Assembly (NCBI GenBank): GCA_947000775.1
Contig: CAMQGK010000171.1
Span: forward strand, 2,679,001 to 2,743,000
Direction of reading: 5' to 3'
Origin: Pterois miles
Taxonomy: Eukaryota; Chordata; Actinopteri; Perciformes; Scorpaenidae
DNA length: 64,000 nucleotides
The position numbers and the translations under genes were made by a program. The notes under the pieces are model-generated. The model saw nothing but the letters and a program-made list of their open reading frames with translations. It did no database searches and was not told the DNA's origin. Below are positions 44,261 through 56,809 of the stretch, in pieces (the first letter of the stretch is position 1; each line of letters begins with the position of its first letter).

Positions 44261-46089
44261 TGTCAGGTGATTCTGCCATGACCATTCCATTACCATCACA
44301 GCATTTTGTGTTTGTCTCACCATGCTTTCGTATTGCAATGTGACTTTTCTGCATAATTCGCCGTAGAGTTCTATGTGCAGAAAAGGAAATTATTTTGGTT
44401 TCAATATAGTTGTTTATGAATTTGTGCAGAATCATACTGCAGTGTCACTGACTCTTCAATGCACACCTCTTCTGTTGCTTAGTTATCAGGTGTTTGTTGC
44501 AGTTCTAGTTACCAGCCTTATTTCCCATCCTCCTCAGTCAGGTTTCGCGGCATTCTGCAAAGGGGCCTTCAAACTTTCGGACCCTCACAAAGACCCCATT
44601 CTCCTCTGTGTTGCTCTTCTTCATCACCCAGCTCCAGGGCATAGCAGATCTGCTCAAAACTCGGTATTGTCTGGAAAACCACATATTAAATTTGCTCCGC
44701 ATAAGCCGTTTCATTGAGCTGCAGAAGGAATTCCTTTGCTGGGTCATTCATCTGTGTACATGGTTTGGACACACATTTGAAACAAAGCAAGCCAGTCAAG
44801 GATAATATTGAGGAAGTTACATACATTTCAAGCTTTGCAGCATATGTCATTCTGTTTCTCGCTCTTTTGACACTGAAGTTGGTGCAGATTCATGCAGGGG
44901 GAAGATTGTGAGACTGTAGCTGCGAGCGATTCAAAATTTCTCCCTGCATATGTAATGTTTTGCACTTCATTAGGAATTCTGGATTTTCCCCATCAGGAAT
45001 GTCAACTGAATAGAAAGAGAGGGAAACTAAGAGAGCTCTCTATCCACAGCAAACAATTAACAATGAATAATAAAGAGAAAAAAAATCTGATTCAAGCCAA
45101 AACTGGTTGTATGGTGGATAATTCATGAGTTCTGCAAGAACAAATCTCTTGTTTGTTCATTTTAGTTATGAATATGTTTTTTATTCCATATCTGTAACTT
45201 AATCTCTGCACCAGCACAGCATGATTTATAACGCTAATCAGTTTGTAAGCATGTTAATGACTTATGTTGTGCTACTGTAATTACAAGAGTATAGTTTTTA
45301 TTGGTCATGCAAAAAGGATCAAACAATAAAAAAAGGAAAGGCATTTCTGCTGTCACTTGATATGTGATGACAGATGATGTTTTATGGCGTTGCAGCTTCA
45401 AAGGAGAATACTGTGTTAAAAACTGTTTGATGGTTTATGGATTATATGGATTATATATGAATTTTCAAACCAACTATCAACCAGACCATTTTGCTCTTTG
45501 ACAAACTTCAAACATCCTGAGCTTGACGCACTGCAACTTAAATGTGCTAAATGTGGGACTGGGAGCATTTCTATTGCCTCTGCAGGGCTCTCTGGACATG
45601 GCAACAGCTGACGGTGCTAACAGCACTAACCGAGGAGGCAGAGTTAACCGTTAACTAACCCGAGCTAGTTAGCTAACCTAAAGGGGAACCGGAAGGTTGG
45701 TGCTATGATCCCACAACGATGCCGTTTTTTGAGATAGCGTTATCAGCTGTAACCGTCATATGAGAGATGTGCTGATTGATGGCCATGAGTTAGCCAGTGG
45801 GGCACGTTGACATGCACGAACATGCACTAAAAGCATGCAAGCCCGGCCGGCACAAAGCTCGGAGAAGCTCAGATTCATACACACAGAGGGAGAGCGACTT
45901 CATTCTCTGCTCAGGTAGACATTACTCATTTATATCTTTACATAGCAAATATTCTAATAATTGTTTACGCTATATTGATTCTCTGGATATCCAACATGTT
46001 GTCATCCCAACTCATCACATACTGATGCTTTGTCAGACCCCTCGGTGCCACTTTTCGGATGCAATAAACAGAAGCTTAAATTTGTGAAT
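44261..46089. other. Upstream desert, no supported gene
   Basis: Several overlapping short frames occur at 44373-44911 but show no family match, splice logic or shared conservation. Single-copy AT-rich sequence at 44900-45130 could be regulatory. I cannot support a call. Confidence 0.35.
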
Positions 46090-46330
46090 CAAATCAAAAC
46101 ACTTATTTATTTATTTATTTATATCCTTTATTTAACCAGGTGAGAAACTCTTTGAGATTAAAATCTCTTTCCCAAGAGTGACCTGACCAAGAGGGCAGCA
46201 GAAAATGTTATTGCAACAATAAAGACAAACAATACAAACAGACCAATACAGCAGTCACACACCATAGACAAATAGACAAATATCATGCGCAGTTATATGT
46301 ACAACACAACAGCAGCTGTGCTGCACAAAC
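46090..46330 (+). repeat. Repeat with TTTATTTAACCAGGTGAGAA head
   Basis: The TTTATTTAACCAGGTGAGAA block, then GATTAAAATCTCTTTCCCAA and GAGTGACCTGACCAAGAGGG. This is a motif widespread in fish repeats. It is preceded by (TTTA)n. Confidence 0.5.
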
Positions 46331-46939
46331 AGGTCAATATCAAAACTTACTTAGGAGCTAGCAATAAAACCACAATAGTTAGGTTTAGGTCAATACAAAA
46401 TTGTTGAGCTTAAAACTACTATGTTTGTGCTCACAAATGACACTAACATAATGCACAGGACATGAACAGCGGTCTCCTGGATGAAAGCCTTGTGCTAGCT
46501 GGACTCATCCATCCTCACCACACTCCACAGGTGAATGCTTTTACATGGTAGTTACCTGAAGGCCTGGTGTGTCTCATACAGGCAATAAAGGGTGTCTTAA
46601 GCGTCGGTATCACCGACGACTGTTAAAGCATTTGTATGTAACGCCCTGGGATAAATATGCTGGCATAGACTACCTTTAAGAAAACAAAAATGAAGAATAA
46701 TGGAACATGCTGCAAATTCAGAAATGCACTGAAGATGACTAAAATAATAAGTTTATCTGAGTCTTAACATTCTTGTTGCATGATTCTCGTGGGACCACAG
46801 TGAACAAGTCCCCTGTGGCCCAAATATAATTTTCTCCATAGACCACCAAAAATAACTTCTATAAAACTGATGACATGACTCCTCCAACTGCAAACAAGGT
46901 CATTATTACTCATTGCATTTTGAATTCTTAAAACACAGA

Positions 46940-46980
46940 GATTTTATATATAGATTTTATATATAGATTTTATATATAGA
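46940..46980 (+). repeat. Tandem repeat, 13-bp unit x3
   Basis: Three exact copies of GATTTTATATATA. Confidence 0.95.
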
Positions 46981-47929
46981 CGCCCAGAAATGTTTCAGTG
47001 ATCCACTGCATAACCTGAAAGCTAGAAAACCTCTTTGGCTCATGCTCTTGGCAAGCAATTTTCATTCAAAGTGAAAGCCACCATTTTGGAGTCTGGTATC
47101 TAGTTCTAATAATGCACGCTCACATGCCTGAGTGTGTTCATCCAATTTTAGTGTCTTCTAGAAACCTGCATTTTAAACTTAGTTCTGTTGTGTTCTGTGC
47201 AATTTGTTCATATTTTCTTGTGTTTTCTGTGCATGTGTTGTCAAATTGATCAACTGTATAACACTTCAGTGCAGACCATCATAAAAAAGAGATTTAATAT
47301 ACAGGAAACAGCTGACTTTACAACATGTCAGTCCTGCAAGTTCAAAAAGGTCAAAGTGAGAGTTAAATGCTATTCATTTACTGTATCTAGCCTATAGAAA
47401 ATGTCCTCACAGCATAGTTTACAGTGGACACAGAGTGCATAAACTTCCATGACCCTTAGTTATTGTCCTGAGATTCCTCTCAATTTAGCACATTAATCAC
47501 TCTGTAAACATTCGATTTATTTCAAAGATGCTTCCACTTAGCCACTTTAAATTGTACTTGTCTGAAAGTCATCTGACAAGAATTCCTCAATGTGCTGCTG
47601 CTGCCGTCCAAACACAACTCTTATACAATTTAAAAGATCAGAGAGGTGAGCGGCTGCGGCTGACCATCATCTCACATGATGTTGTGTTTGCCGAACAGTG
47701 GTGTTTTACAGCTCAACTTATTTATCACTGGCCAAGCAGTAAATGTCATTATACTGGCTCAGCCTAAACTAAGCCTAAAATAACATCTGCAAAAACATTA
47801 AGGTTTCAGAGGACGGATTTATTTCTCAGTGCTGTCTTTACAACCTATCTTTGACCAAAACAGATTACATAGCTAGTCTAAACTTAAGTTGAAGTTGAAA
47901 TTCAATTGAAAGGAGCTTTATGTGAAAAT

Positions 47930-48880
47930 ATGTGTCTACAGCCATGCTAGTCGCTCTGTGAGGCTGTACTGATACACAGTGCTGCTTTGAACTAAATGCT
48001 TACGTTAGCATGTTAACATGCTGATGTTTGGCAGCTATTTGTACACCATCTTTGCTCGGTCTGTTAGCATGTTAACTTGTGCTAATTAGCACTAAACACA
48101 AAGTTCAACTGATTGAGGCTGAATGTAATTAGTCATTTGTTCATAAACCAAATTATTGGACAAATAAGAATTCTGTCCCGATGATGGCGCTAAAGGAAAA
48201 AGGGATCACTAAAGTTATTATAAATCATCCTGAGGAGGACATGAATTTTTAAACCAATGAAGAAGAGTCTTAAACTTGCATTCTTTCTAATAGCCAGCAG
48301 GGGGCGACTCCTCTGGTTGCAAATAGAAGTCTGATTGTATAGAAGTCTATGAGAAAATGAGCCTACTTCTCACATGATTTATTACCTCAGTAAGCATTGT
48401 AAACAGCAGTTTATGCTCTCAATCACTAGTTTCAAGTCTTTAGGGCGTGGCTACCTTGTGATTGACAGGTTGTTACCACAGCGTTGTCCGGTCTGGGAGT
48501 TGTCCGTGTTTTCGTCTTACAACTTTAACCCTTTCACAGTGTTATTTCAGTTCATTGGAGTTAATTTTAACCTTTTGGTCACCTAAAAATATCTTATTCA
48601 GCATGTGTTTGTACTGAGCTCCTCCCTCTTGTGTTGCTTCTGGTTGCAAAAAAACAAGATGACGATAGTCAACGTGCCGAACTTGAGGCTTCAAAACAGC
48701 AGTCCACAAACCAATGGGTGGTGTCACAGTAACTACGTCTGCTTCTAATATACGGGCTATGGCTCAAATGCACCAAATTCCATAGCAATCTACCTCAAAA
48801 CACAACCTCAAATTGGTGCTAGAGGGAAAATCACAGGAACACCAAAGTATTTATGATTTTTCCTCTGAACACCATGAATA
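47930..48880 (+). repeat. Composite: repeat family B interrupted by family A
   Basis: Family B (GTTAGCATGTTAACATGCTG, TGCTAATTAGCACTAAACAC, CCGATGATGGCGCTAAAGGA) occupies 47930-48253. It resumes at about 48757 with ACCAAATTCCATAGCAATCT and TTGGTGCTAGAGGGAAAATC. Family A fills 48255-48755, from AAACTTGCATTCTTTCTAAT to AACTACGTCTGCTTCTAATA. Hence A inserted into B. Confidence 0.65.
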
Positions 48881-51449
48881 TCTGTACAGTTAGGAGCTGT
48901 TCACATATTTCAGTCTGGACCAAAGCGGTGGGCCAACCAACATTGCCATCTCTAATAGTAATTCCCAATGTGACGAGAACAAACTTCACTGATCGTCTTC
49001 ACACTTTTCGCCATCGGGTTGAGCAGCGCTACAACTGAATAGATTCAAATCTGAGGATGGTCACAGTAGCTATCTGCCCCATCAACACTAATGTCCTGTT
49101 CACTTAAAGAAGAAGTCCATTGGGGACTCGTATGTTCTCACACTGGTTGCACTGACATGGTCCATTCAGCTGGCATCTGTCCCATGATCCCTCAGAGCCA
49201 CAAAGTTCACCCTGTGTGCCTGTGTCCGTCTGTTGTATGTCACGATCTGTGTCACTGTAATTCCCAGGAGAAATATCGGTCACAGTGTCTGTTTTGTACA
49301 TACTGCGTAGTTACTATTCTTCTGTGTAAAACTGTCAGACTTGTCCCTTTACACCATGCAAGCGTCTGTATTTTGATTTTCCTTTTCTCAGTGTGTGTGT
49401 AGTATCATCTCTCCAGTGTATTCTAGGCCTCTTACTCAACTCTCACATGAGGATGACACGAGGCTTCTGGTTTCACTGTAAAATTAGGCTGACATCGATA
49501 GAGTCACAAGTGTCACCATGTGGCCATCCTGCACTTCACTACAATACACAGAACCTACTGTAAATGAACAGACACTTGACTGAGGCCTTTCTCTTCTCTG
49601 TATGTGTTGGTCAGCCTGTGTCATCAGCTGAGACATTCGTTCGTCAGTCTTTTGTTTTTCGTCATGAATTTGAACGATTTATGTGAAGTGTGACAGTTCT
49701 GGGTATTGGTCAATGATTTCTGATGCTGTGCCCACCTGTTCACCATCACTAGGACCAAATGCTATCAGCCCCAGTGGCACGCTGGTGTCCGCTGTTTAAG
49801 TAAGGCTTATACATGAACCAACTAGTCTGTCAGGATGTCAATCAACATATCAATGGCCCCAGTCCTTATGAACAAAATGAGCAATGACTTGTAACCCTTC
49901 TTTGTGTGTTGTTCTAGTAATTCAAGCAACATTTGAGCATCATTTTTGGCTGTGTCCCATTCTGCCTAATGGGAAAAGAGGCTGTACAGAGTTCACTAAA
50001 AACTTGCTTGTGTTATTTTTGGATTATTGAACTATTCCATTTGTTGCTTTGAGTAAAATCAGAGCACAAGTCACTTAAAATTGTTGTTTTTCCCCTTCAT
50101 CAATTTTTGCCTGTCATTTATTGATTATGAAGTTGTTGTAAACTCATTGTTGCTGTCAGTTTCACCAAAAACCTCACAGATGACACAGATTAGTTGTGTT
50201 ATTGATGCATTTGTCAACTTCGCAATTAAGCTCAAATGAATATACAGTATGTGACTAGAAAAAAACGCTTTTTGTGACTTCTTCTAGGCAAAACTGAATT
50301 CTACATGTGCATAATCGATAAAATAATTATACATTTTGAATTCAGCAATTCATATTAAATAATCTTTATTTCCATTTAGTCCTGATTATACTGATAAAAA
50401 GGGGGCATATAGAAACACAGAGGGGGACATGAGTAGAAAAAAGGGTTAAACTTATGGTAATTTTTCTGGAGATATTGGATATTTGAAGTTATTAGCTAAA
50501 CCCCTCCTCCAAACAGTGATTTGGTTTTACCCTTTGGGCTCTCTTTGATTCTAATAGAGTGCTGCAGGAGTCCTAAAACCCAGCAATGAGTTAACATTTT
50601 AGCACTAACATGAGCTAGCCCTCATCCTTAAAGCCTTTTTTCCTCTTGTAATATTAAATCCATTTGATAAAAAAGTGATCACACATCAGCTAAATCTCTG
50701 TCTTGCTTGTCCAAGTAAGTAAGCTAAGCAGCCAAACAAAAACAATGTACAATTATAGTCTCATCATACTTCCAATACTAAGAATAACTACAACTAATAA
50801 CTAATACTAGCTGTAATGATACTGCAAAAAAACTGGTGAGAACACTGACTTGTTGCCTGGGGCATATAGCTTAGACTCAGCACAATATCATGTAGGCCTA
50901 CTGACATATCTAATGCCCCCTTTAAAAGATTCTTGTTTAAAAACAAGCCAGCAGGAATCATTAAACTGTCAGAAGTCTTGTTTTCACCGAGCAAATGGAG
51001 CTAAATGTCTAATTCGTTAGCTAGCTACTGCTAATAGTATCTGCCAGTGACGACTGTCAACTCAGCCGGTAAAATCAACAGTCGACAGCAAGAAATGAGA
51101 AACTAGTGAACATTTTTGATTGGTGAATCTGCCACCGCTATTGTTGTAGTTTACACATGTGCTGTGCTAGGATGGAAAGCTTGACAGCCATAGCAACAGT
51201 AACCAAGTAACCCAAGTAACAGTAACCCTCCACACGAGGCCGGTCTAGACTGTATAAATAATGTGATTTAATAGCTTCATGGTCAACTTTTTGTTAGGAT
51301 TTCTCTTTTGTTGGAATACACAATGACGTAGAAACCTCTTTTCTTGAAAACAACGATGCCCAAATGTTTCGAACCCACTCCTGTAATACAAAGTAAATCC
51401 CAGCAGCTGAGTAGTGTTGCACCGCCGGCCGTGAGTTGTTGCCCCTCCC
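48881..51449. other. Upstream desert, nothing recognised
   Basis: No gene, RNA or repeat family that I can name. The single-copy AT-rich sequence has only short chance frames. Confidence 0.4.
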
Positions 51450-51850
51450 CGGCCAGATCATTTGTTTCCAATGGCTGAAGGTCTCTGTTGCCCAGTCTGT
51501 GGCAGGACCAAATTAAGAGGTGCACTCAGGATGGATGAGCGCAGAGAGAATGAAAGATTGGCGGGCAGGCCAAGATTTTTCCTGTTTCCTTTTGCTGCCT
51601 TCTGTCAGATAGATGATGTGCGAGGGAAATATTATTTGTTCTGTTTTCACTGTTGATTCTGTCTTGTCCTCCTCTGAGTTGCGATCTCAATTTTGATGAC
51701 AGAAGCGAGAGATGAAGCCAAAGTAGAAGACCCGCTTAAATGTTGTTGCTGTGCTGCTGCGGCTCCTGGATGAATAATTTACAGTTACAGTTCAGGATGA
51801 GGCAGTCATTGATTATATCATTCCCACTTGAGTTTTCCTGTATGTTTGAA
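51450..51850. promoter_or_regulatory. Candidate regulatory block
   Basis: A single-copy block with GATCATTTGTTTCCAATGGC, GGACCAAATTAAGAGGTGC, GGATGAATAATTTACAGTTA and GCAGTCATTGATTATATCAT. It has no repeat signature. The call is by eye, at low confidence. Confidence 0.2.
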
Positions 51851-52834
51851 CAGCCAGCTATACAACTTTTCATTATGTTAAACATTTTAAATTAGCAACA
51901 AATACGGTTTGACAACTAAAACATTCACTTCTGTAGAGTGAATCAAATAAAAGTAATAAGCATCACTTGAGTTAAATTTATTTTCCATTACTACAAATAT
52001 CATAGACTTCAGGCTACAAAAGTAATACATCCAAAATGTATTTTGGGCCAAAAAGAGCAAGGCTATGTTTTTATTTTTAATTATTGCATATACATATATT
52101 AATTAAATTATCATAGTCAATAGCCAGTCTGCCATTCCTTTGTGCTTAAATTTGCTAAAAACTGCCACAAGTTTGCAGTTGAATCTGTATTAAGCCAGCA
52201 AGTGATGCGTGCAAAGTGTCACTGACAGTAGAAAAGACAAAGAGCAAGAGACACAGAGAGGTAAGCGTCAGTCGCCACCAACATTGTGACAAGTGTGCAA
52301 CAACTTCTGCTCAGCCTGGTGGAGAGAAGAGGCCTTAGCCACTCTCAGGAGGTCAGAGGTTATGGCTCGGTCCAGATGAAATACTTCATAGTTGTTAGAT
52401 TTCCTGCTTGGACAGACAGAGGGGTTAGGTCACCAAATATATATTGATCCAACTGTCACACACATTGTCCCGTTGAGTATTGTGTGTGAGGAACTGTTGT
52501 CAAAAATGCAATAAAAGACTAGAGGCAGAGTGTGCAGCAGAAATGTATTTTAGGAGCATTTAAAAAAATGGTTATGGTAGCTGTCTTTGTGTAGTGTCGA
52601 CAGTCGGTATGGTGGTTTCAGACTGTGAGCGGTTGCTGCCGCTGCTCCCGCTGTTTTTAATGTAAATGTCATCAGCAGCAAAGCGAGGGAAGGCGGCTGC
52701 CACTCTCATAAACACACAACACTGTGCTGTGATGTTGTGCAGTTACTAATTATGGTCAAATGTACTATTTACTATTATCACATGCATAATGTAATATCAC
52801 ACTGTGTGTTACAATACTAAAAATATAATCTGGA

Positions 52835-53130
52835 CAGTTGTTTTTCAATAAATGTGACAGCTGTTATTACTTACTGTTATTACTCTTATTTTTATTTTTA
52901 TCTCTTATTTATGCTGTTTTATACAGATCTTGTGCAGTATGGGTAATATATGTTGTTTGTGGTGTATATTGTTATGTGTTTCTCTGTTTACATGTGGATT
53001 GTTGTTTGCTTTTAATGTTTCTATTTATTGATGCTGCTGTAGAGGTAGCTGGTGGTGTGCAGCACTGAGTCTAAGACAAATTTCTCCCAGGGGACAATAA
53101 AGTGTATTATCGTATCGTATCGTATCGTAC
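52835..53130 (+). repeat. 3' end of a LINE-like retroelement with TATCG tail
   Basis: TTTCTCCCAGGGGACAATAA then AGTGTATTATCG, followed by (TATCG)n at 53107-53129. The CCC...GGGGACAATAAAGT ending with a short tandem tail is the usual 3' end of fish CR1/L2/Rex-type LINEs or SINEs that share it. No reverse-transcriptase frame is present. Confidence 0.55.
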
Positions 53131-53342
53131 CTCATGAGCCCCCCCATCTGTCTACCTGCACTTCATCCTCTTCAGATTAGTTTATATTTAAGATTTAAGT
53201 CCTGGTTTTCAGTTCAATCTTTCTTGGATTTTTTTGTTTGTTTTATTTCATAACATTTTCTTAGATATTCAGCTCTGCCTTGCTTGCCCCGAACCTTGAA
53301 TTCAAATCTCCAAGTTCCTGTTATCTGTAGTCTACCTGCTCT

Positions 53343-53433
53343 GAGAATAACTGATATTTCATGATGAGGTTTACCTCCATGACAGACTATCTGTCATGGA
53401 GGTAAACCTCATCATGAAATATCAGTTATTCTC
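53343..53433. repeat. Perfect 44-bp inverted repeat with 3-nt loop
   Basis: Left arm 53343-53386, loop CTA 53387-53389, right arm 53390-53433. The arms are exact reverse complements over 44 bp; the bases just outside do not pair. Arms start GAGAATAACTGATATTTCAT. Confidence 0.98.
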
Positions 53434-53834
53434 TGTTTCATGTTATGAGAATGATTTATGTTTCTGAATAGTCTTATACATTTTAATAAAGAGAAAAGCC
53501 TAAGAACTTTTTAAATAAGTGAAATCATCAGTTATTATTTTCTGTAAGTTGTGAGCTACATGGCTGTGTTGTATGTATAGTATTTTTCTTCCCAGAAACG
53601 GTGACGGAAACAGACATGTGACTGTTTTGTTGAGGGTGAACTGAGTCAGTCAGGCTATGACATCATCCTCAGATGGATCATCACCCCAATTACAAAGGAG
53701 TGGGCTATGTGTCGTATTTACCACCACAGTGAGTGAATATGTGTTTCCTGTCAGTCTACGCCCTCATTTTACACCCCCTCTACCACCACTATTATCATCC
53801 CCCTCTACCACTAACCTTAACTGTCAGAGGCCTA

Positions 53835-54020
53835 TCTCCTAATGGCCAATTAAATGCCTTGATTTTAGCCAAAACGGTGTGGTGAGGAATTACTTACCAG
53901 AGCTGGCTGGGTTACTTATCTGTAAATGGTGGTTCCTTAGCATTTGGTGGCATTTGAGGGCCCCGATCACAGGATAACTGCAGGTCATTTGTATGTTAAT
54001 GACTCAATGACATGTAGTTA
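53835..54020. promoter_or_regulatory. Candidate conserved non-coding element
   Basis: Contains TAATGGCCAATTAAATGCC, GGTGAGGAATTACTTACCAG, GCAGGTCATTTGTATGTTAA and TGACTCAATGACATG in single-copy sequence. Judged by eye. Confidence 0.25.
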
Positions 54021-54604
54021 AGTTAGGTGTGTAGCTGAACGCCTCGCTGGAGCGAAGAGTGGGGCAGTGCAGTCAGAGGCATAGAACAAAATAGAGTCTA
54101 ACAAAGGGGAATAAAAGGCACTGGGACGACCAAATATAAAACCAAGGACACAAAATAGAAATTAGTTGACAAAACAATCTCACCCCAAGGCCCGTTTAGT
54201 TGCTGCTCTGAAGTTTCTGATCATATCACATGATCATCAATGACAGATGGATTTTGGAGATAATTTACATCCTTAAAGTGCAAAGGAAAAATGGAAATTT
54301 GAACACATCTGTATTTCCATGCCAACTGGGCAGACTCCATCTGCTAATGAATATTATCAAAAGCTGCAGAGCGGCTGCTAAATGGACCTTGAGGTGAGAA
54401 TGTTTTGTCAGCTGCTGTTTCCAAGGTCAAGAGTGAAATTTTAAGCTTGATAAAATATAACATTACTAAATGTGGCAAGGAAAGGCCAAAGTGAGATTTT
54501 AAAATGTTTTTTATGATGTGCAATATTTTATGTAGCAGGAGGCTAACAGGAGGAGGTAACAACAGCACGCTCACTTCTCATACACCTTCGTAGCTAACAT
54601 ACAA

Positions 54605-55325
54605 CAGACTGTATATAAGATGTGGGTGTAATAACTGTGACGCCACTCATTGGTTTGTGGACTGACGTTTTGAAGCGGCATTTAGGCTTTTTTAGGCATC
54701 TCTTTTAGGCATCCCCTGCTTTATTGACTATTTGACTCTAAATTGGACCATAATTACCTAAATATACATCATGCTGTAATTAAGAAGATTTGAAACAAGT
54801 GATTGAGACCATAAACTGTGTTTACAATGTTTACTGAGGTAATAAATCAAGTGAGAAGTAGGCTCATTTTCTCTCTCTTCTATACAATCAGACTTCTTTT
54901 TGCAACCAGAGGAGTCGCCCCCTGCTGGCTGTTAGAAAGAATGCAAGTTTAATACACTTCCTCATTGGCTTCAACATTCATGTCCTCCTCAGGACAAATT
55001 ATAACAACTTTAGTGATCCCTTAACGTTTCCTCTAGCGCCATCATCAGGACAGAATTCTTATTTGTCCAATAATTTGGTTTATGAACAAATGACTAATTA
55101 CATTTAGCCTCAAACAGCTGAACTTTGTGTTTAGTGCTAATTAGCATAGGTTAGCATGCTAACACACCATACTAAGATGGAACACAAATACAGTCTGATA
55201 GTATACATCAGCCTTCTTTTTGCAACCAGAGGAGTCGTCCCCTGCTGACTATTAGAAAGAATACAAGTTTAAGGCACTTCTGCATTGCTTCACTTTTCAG
55301 ACCTGGAGATTGTCCACTGAGGTAT
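54605..55325 (-). repeat. Inverted composite of repeat families A and B
   Basis: Family A reversed at 54605-54965, family B reversed at about 54970-55165, then a second partial reversed A at 55195-55325. The A/B junction is the same as at 48250-48275, in mirror orientation. Confidence 0.6.
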
Positions 55326-55478
55326 AGCGCGAAAAGTTGATGCAATGTAATGGGGTAGGTGCCACAAAATAAATTATATGAACCCAAATGTTTCCGGGGG
55401 CTTCACACACATGCACAAACAGGTCCATATACCATGCAACAATTGGAAAGGTTCATATGTGGGGTCTCCGAAAGCGCC

Positions 55479-55529
55479 GGGGGGGGGGGGGGGGGCTGGG
55501 GCCCGGGGAAGAGAAGAAGCCCCCCCCCC
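55479..55529. repeat. G17 run followed by C10 run
   Basis: Seventeen G at 55479-55495, CTGGGGCCCGGGG next, then ten C at 55520-55529. It can form a G-quadruplex or a G-C hairpin. Run lengths may be assembly-sensitive. Confidence 0.9.
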
Positions 55530-55584
55530 ACCTCCTCTTTGTCTGGGGTAGCGGCCCCCAACTCCCTACAGACTCTAATGGTGA

Positions 55585-55800
55585 ATCAGGAAATACAGTA
55601 AGTGACAAATGCCACATAGGGAGTAGATTGGGGTGTATAGGTGGGTGAAAGTTGTTTCCTATGAGGATGGATATTTATTTCGAAAAGGCAGTTTGCGTGT
55701 AACGAGCACAAGTTGATACATTTGTAGGAAAATGCACAAAAAATGAGGAATAACTTTTCGTAAGATAACATACGAACTGATGCATGAGGATACGTGGCTT
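55585..55800 (+). repeat. Repeat family C, short copy
   Basis: GTGACAAATGCCACATAGGG and GGAATAACTTTTCGTAAGAT match the two ends of family C at 61800-62465, with most of the middle missing. Confidence 0.45.
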
Positions 55801-56239
55801 AGGAATACAGTCTTTGGACATACAGTATATGAAGTGTATATTAAAGGTAATATGAGTGTCCAATTATATCTAAATGCAGAAGTGTTTATCCTTTGCAAAT
55901 GGCCACACAGAGCAAAAAGTCTGCTGTCACAGTGAGAAATAATAGTAGACTGGTGGGTTCAGATGCTGTTCAATGGTCTGACAACATCCTTGTTGTTTAG
56001 GATGGGGTATGACATCATCCTCCTGCAGTCAAGTGAGAAACCATTACCACATATCTTTGTCAAGAGCATTTATCCCTTTTATTGTTGTTAAATGTAACAC
56101 AGTGTTTTGCAGTTAAGAAATGAATTGCCACCTAATTCTATAATCGCCCCGACTTTGTTTGCTGTTACCTAACAATATAAAATAAACAGTTTGTCAGAAA
56201 GCACTGTGGCATTGTTTTTAATTCTAAACTATTCCCATA

Positions 56240-56640
56240 TGTAATTTAACACAGTGCAGGCCTCTTTCAATAAGCACCGCAGCTATTGATCTCTCCTCTG
56301 TCTGCAGCACTCCTAAAGAGAAAGCAGAAAGTTGTGCGAATGTTCTATGCAAATGTTTAGTGTATTAGCATACACAGTTGTAATTAAAGCATAATTAGAG
56401 AGACAAATGGTGCTGTGAAGCTCTGCGCCTTGGCTCCGGAGTCTGTTTATCAGCAGCCCCTTGTTTAGTCGGCTAAAACAGGTTTATATGAAACAAGCGC
56501 CGGCGATTGCTGCATTAATTGTTATCATTGCCTTGGAAAGCAAATAGGTGCCATAGCGCTGCGGACTGTGAGAGGAGAGAGCCGGAGAGGGACCGGGACA
56601 AATTAGTGTGGAAAATGAGAGTGTCGAAATTGGAGAGGGA
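56240..56640. promoter_or_regulatory. Candidate conserved non-coding element with octamer motif
   Basis: A long single-copy block containing an exact POU octamer ATGCAAAT (56347-56354), GTTGTAATTAAAGCATAATT, GCTGCATTAATTGTTATCAT (SOX-type ATTGTT) and GCCTTGGAAAGCAAATAGG. It has no repeat signature and no open frame. This is the most enhancer-like stretch of the distal region by eye. Confidence 0.4.
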
Positions 56641-56809
56641 TTAGCACAGACGATAATGAAGCAATTAAAGAGTAAGCGCTCAGCACTCAGGTGCCTTTAC
56701 TGAGCTGGTTCACTCCAGCTGCTTTCAGACGCTCCAATGCAAATATATCCCCAATGGTGAGGGGAGGTAACACTCTGTGCTAATACATCACTGATATAGA
56801 GTGAGAGGA

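Noticed and set aside
44373..44911. Cluster of overlapping short frames on both strands
   Set aside because: Looked briefly like a broken gene, but frames conflict, no family is recognisable and no splice pattern joins them.
52838..53068. Hydrophobic 76-codon frame
   Set aside because: Lies in T-rich sequence at the 3' end of a LINE-like remnant; no reverse-transcriptase or endonuclease motif.
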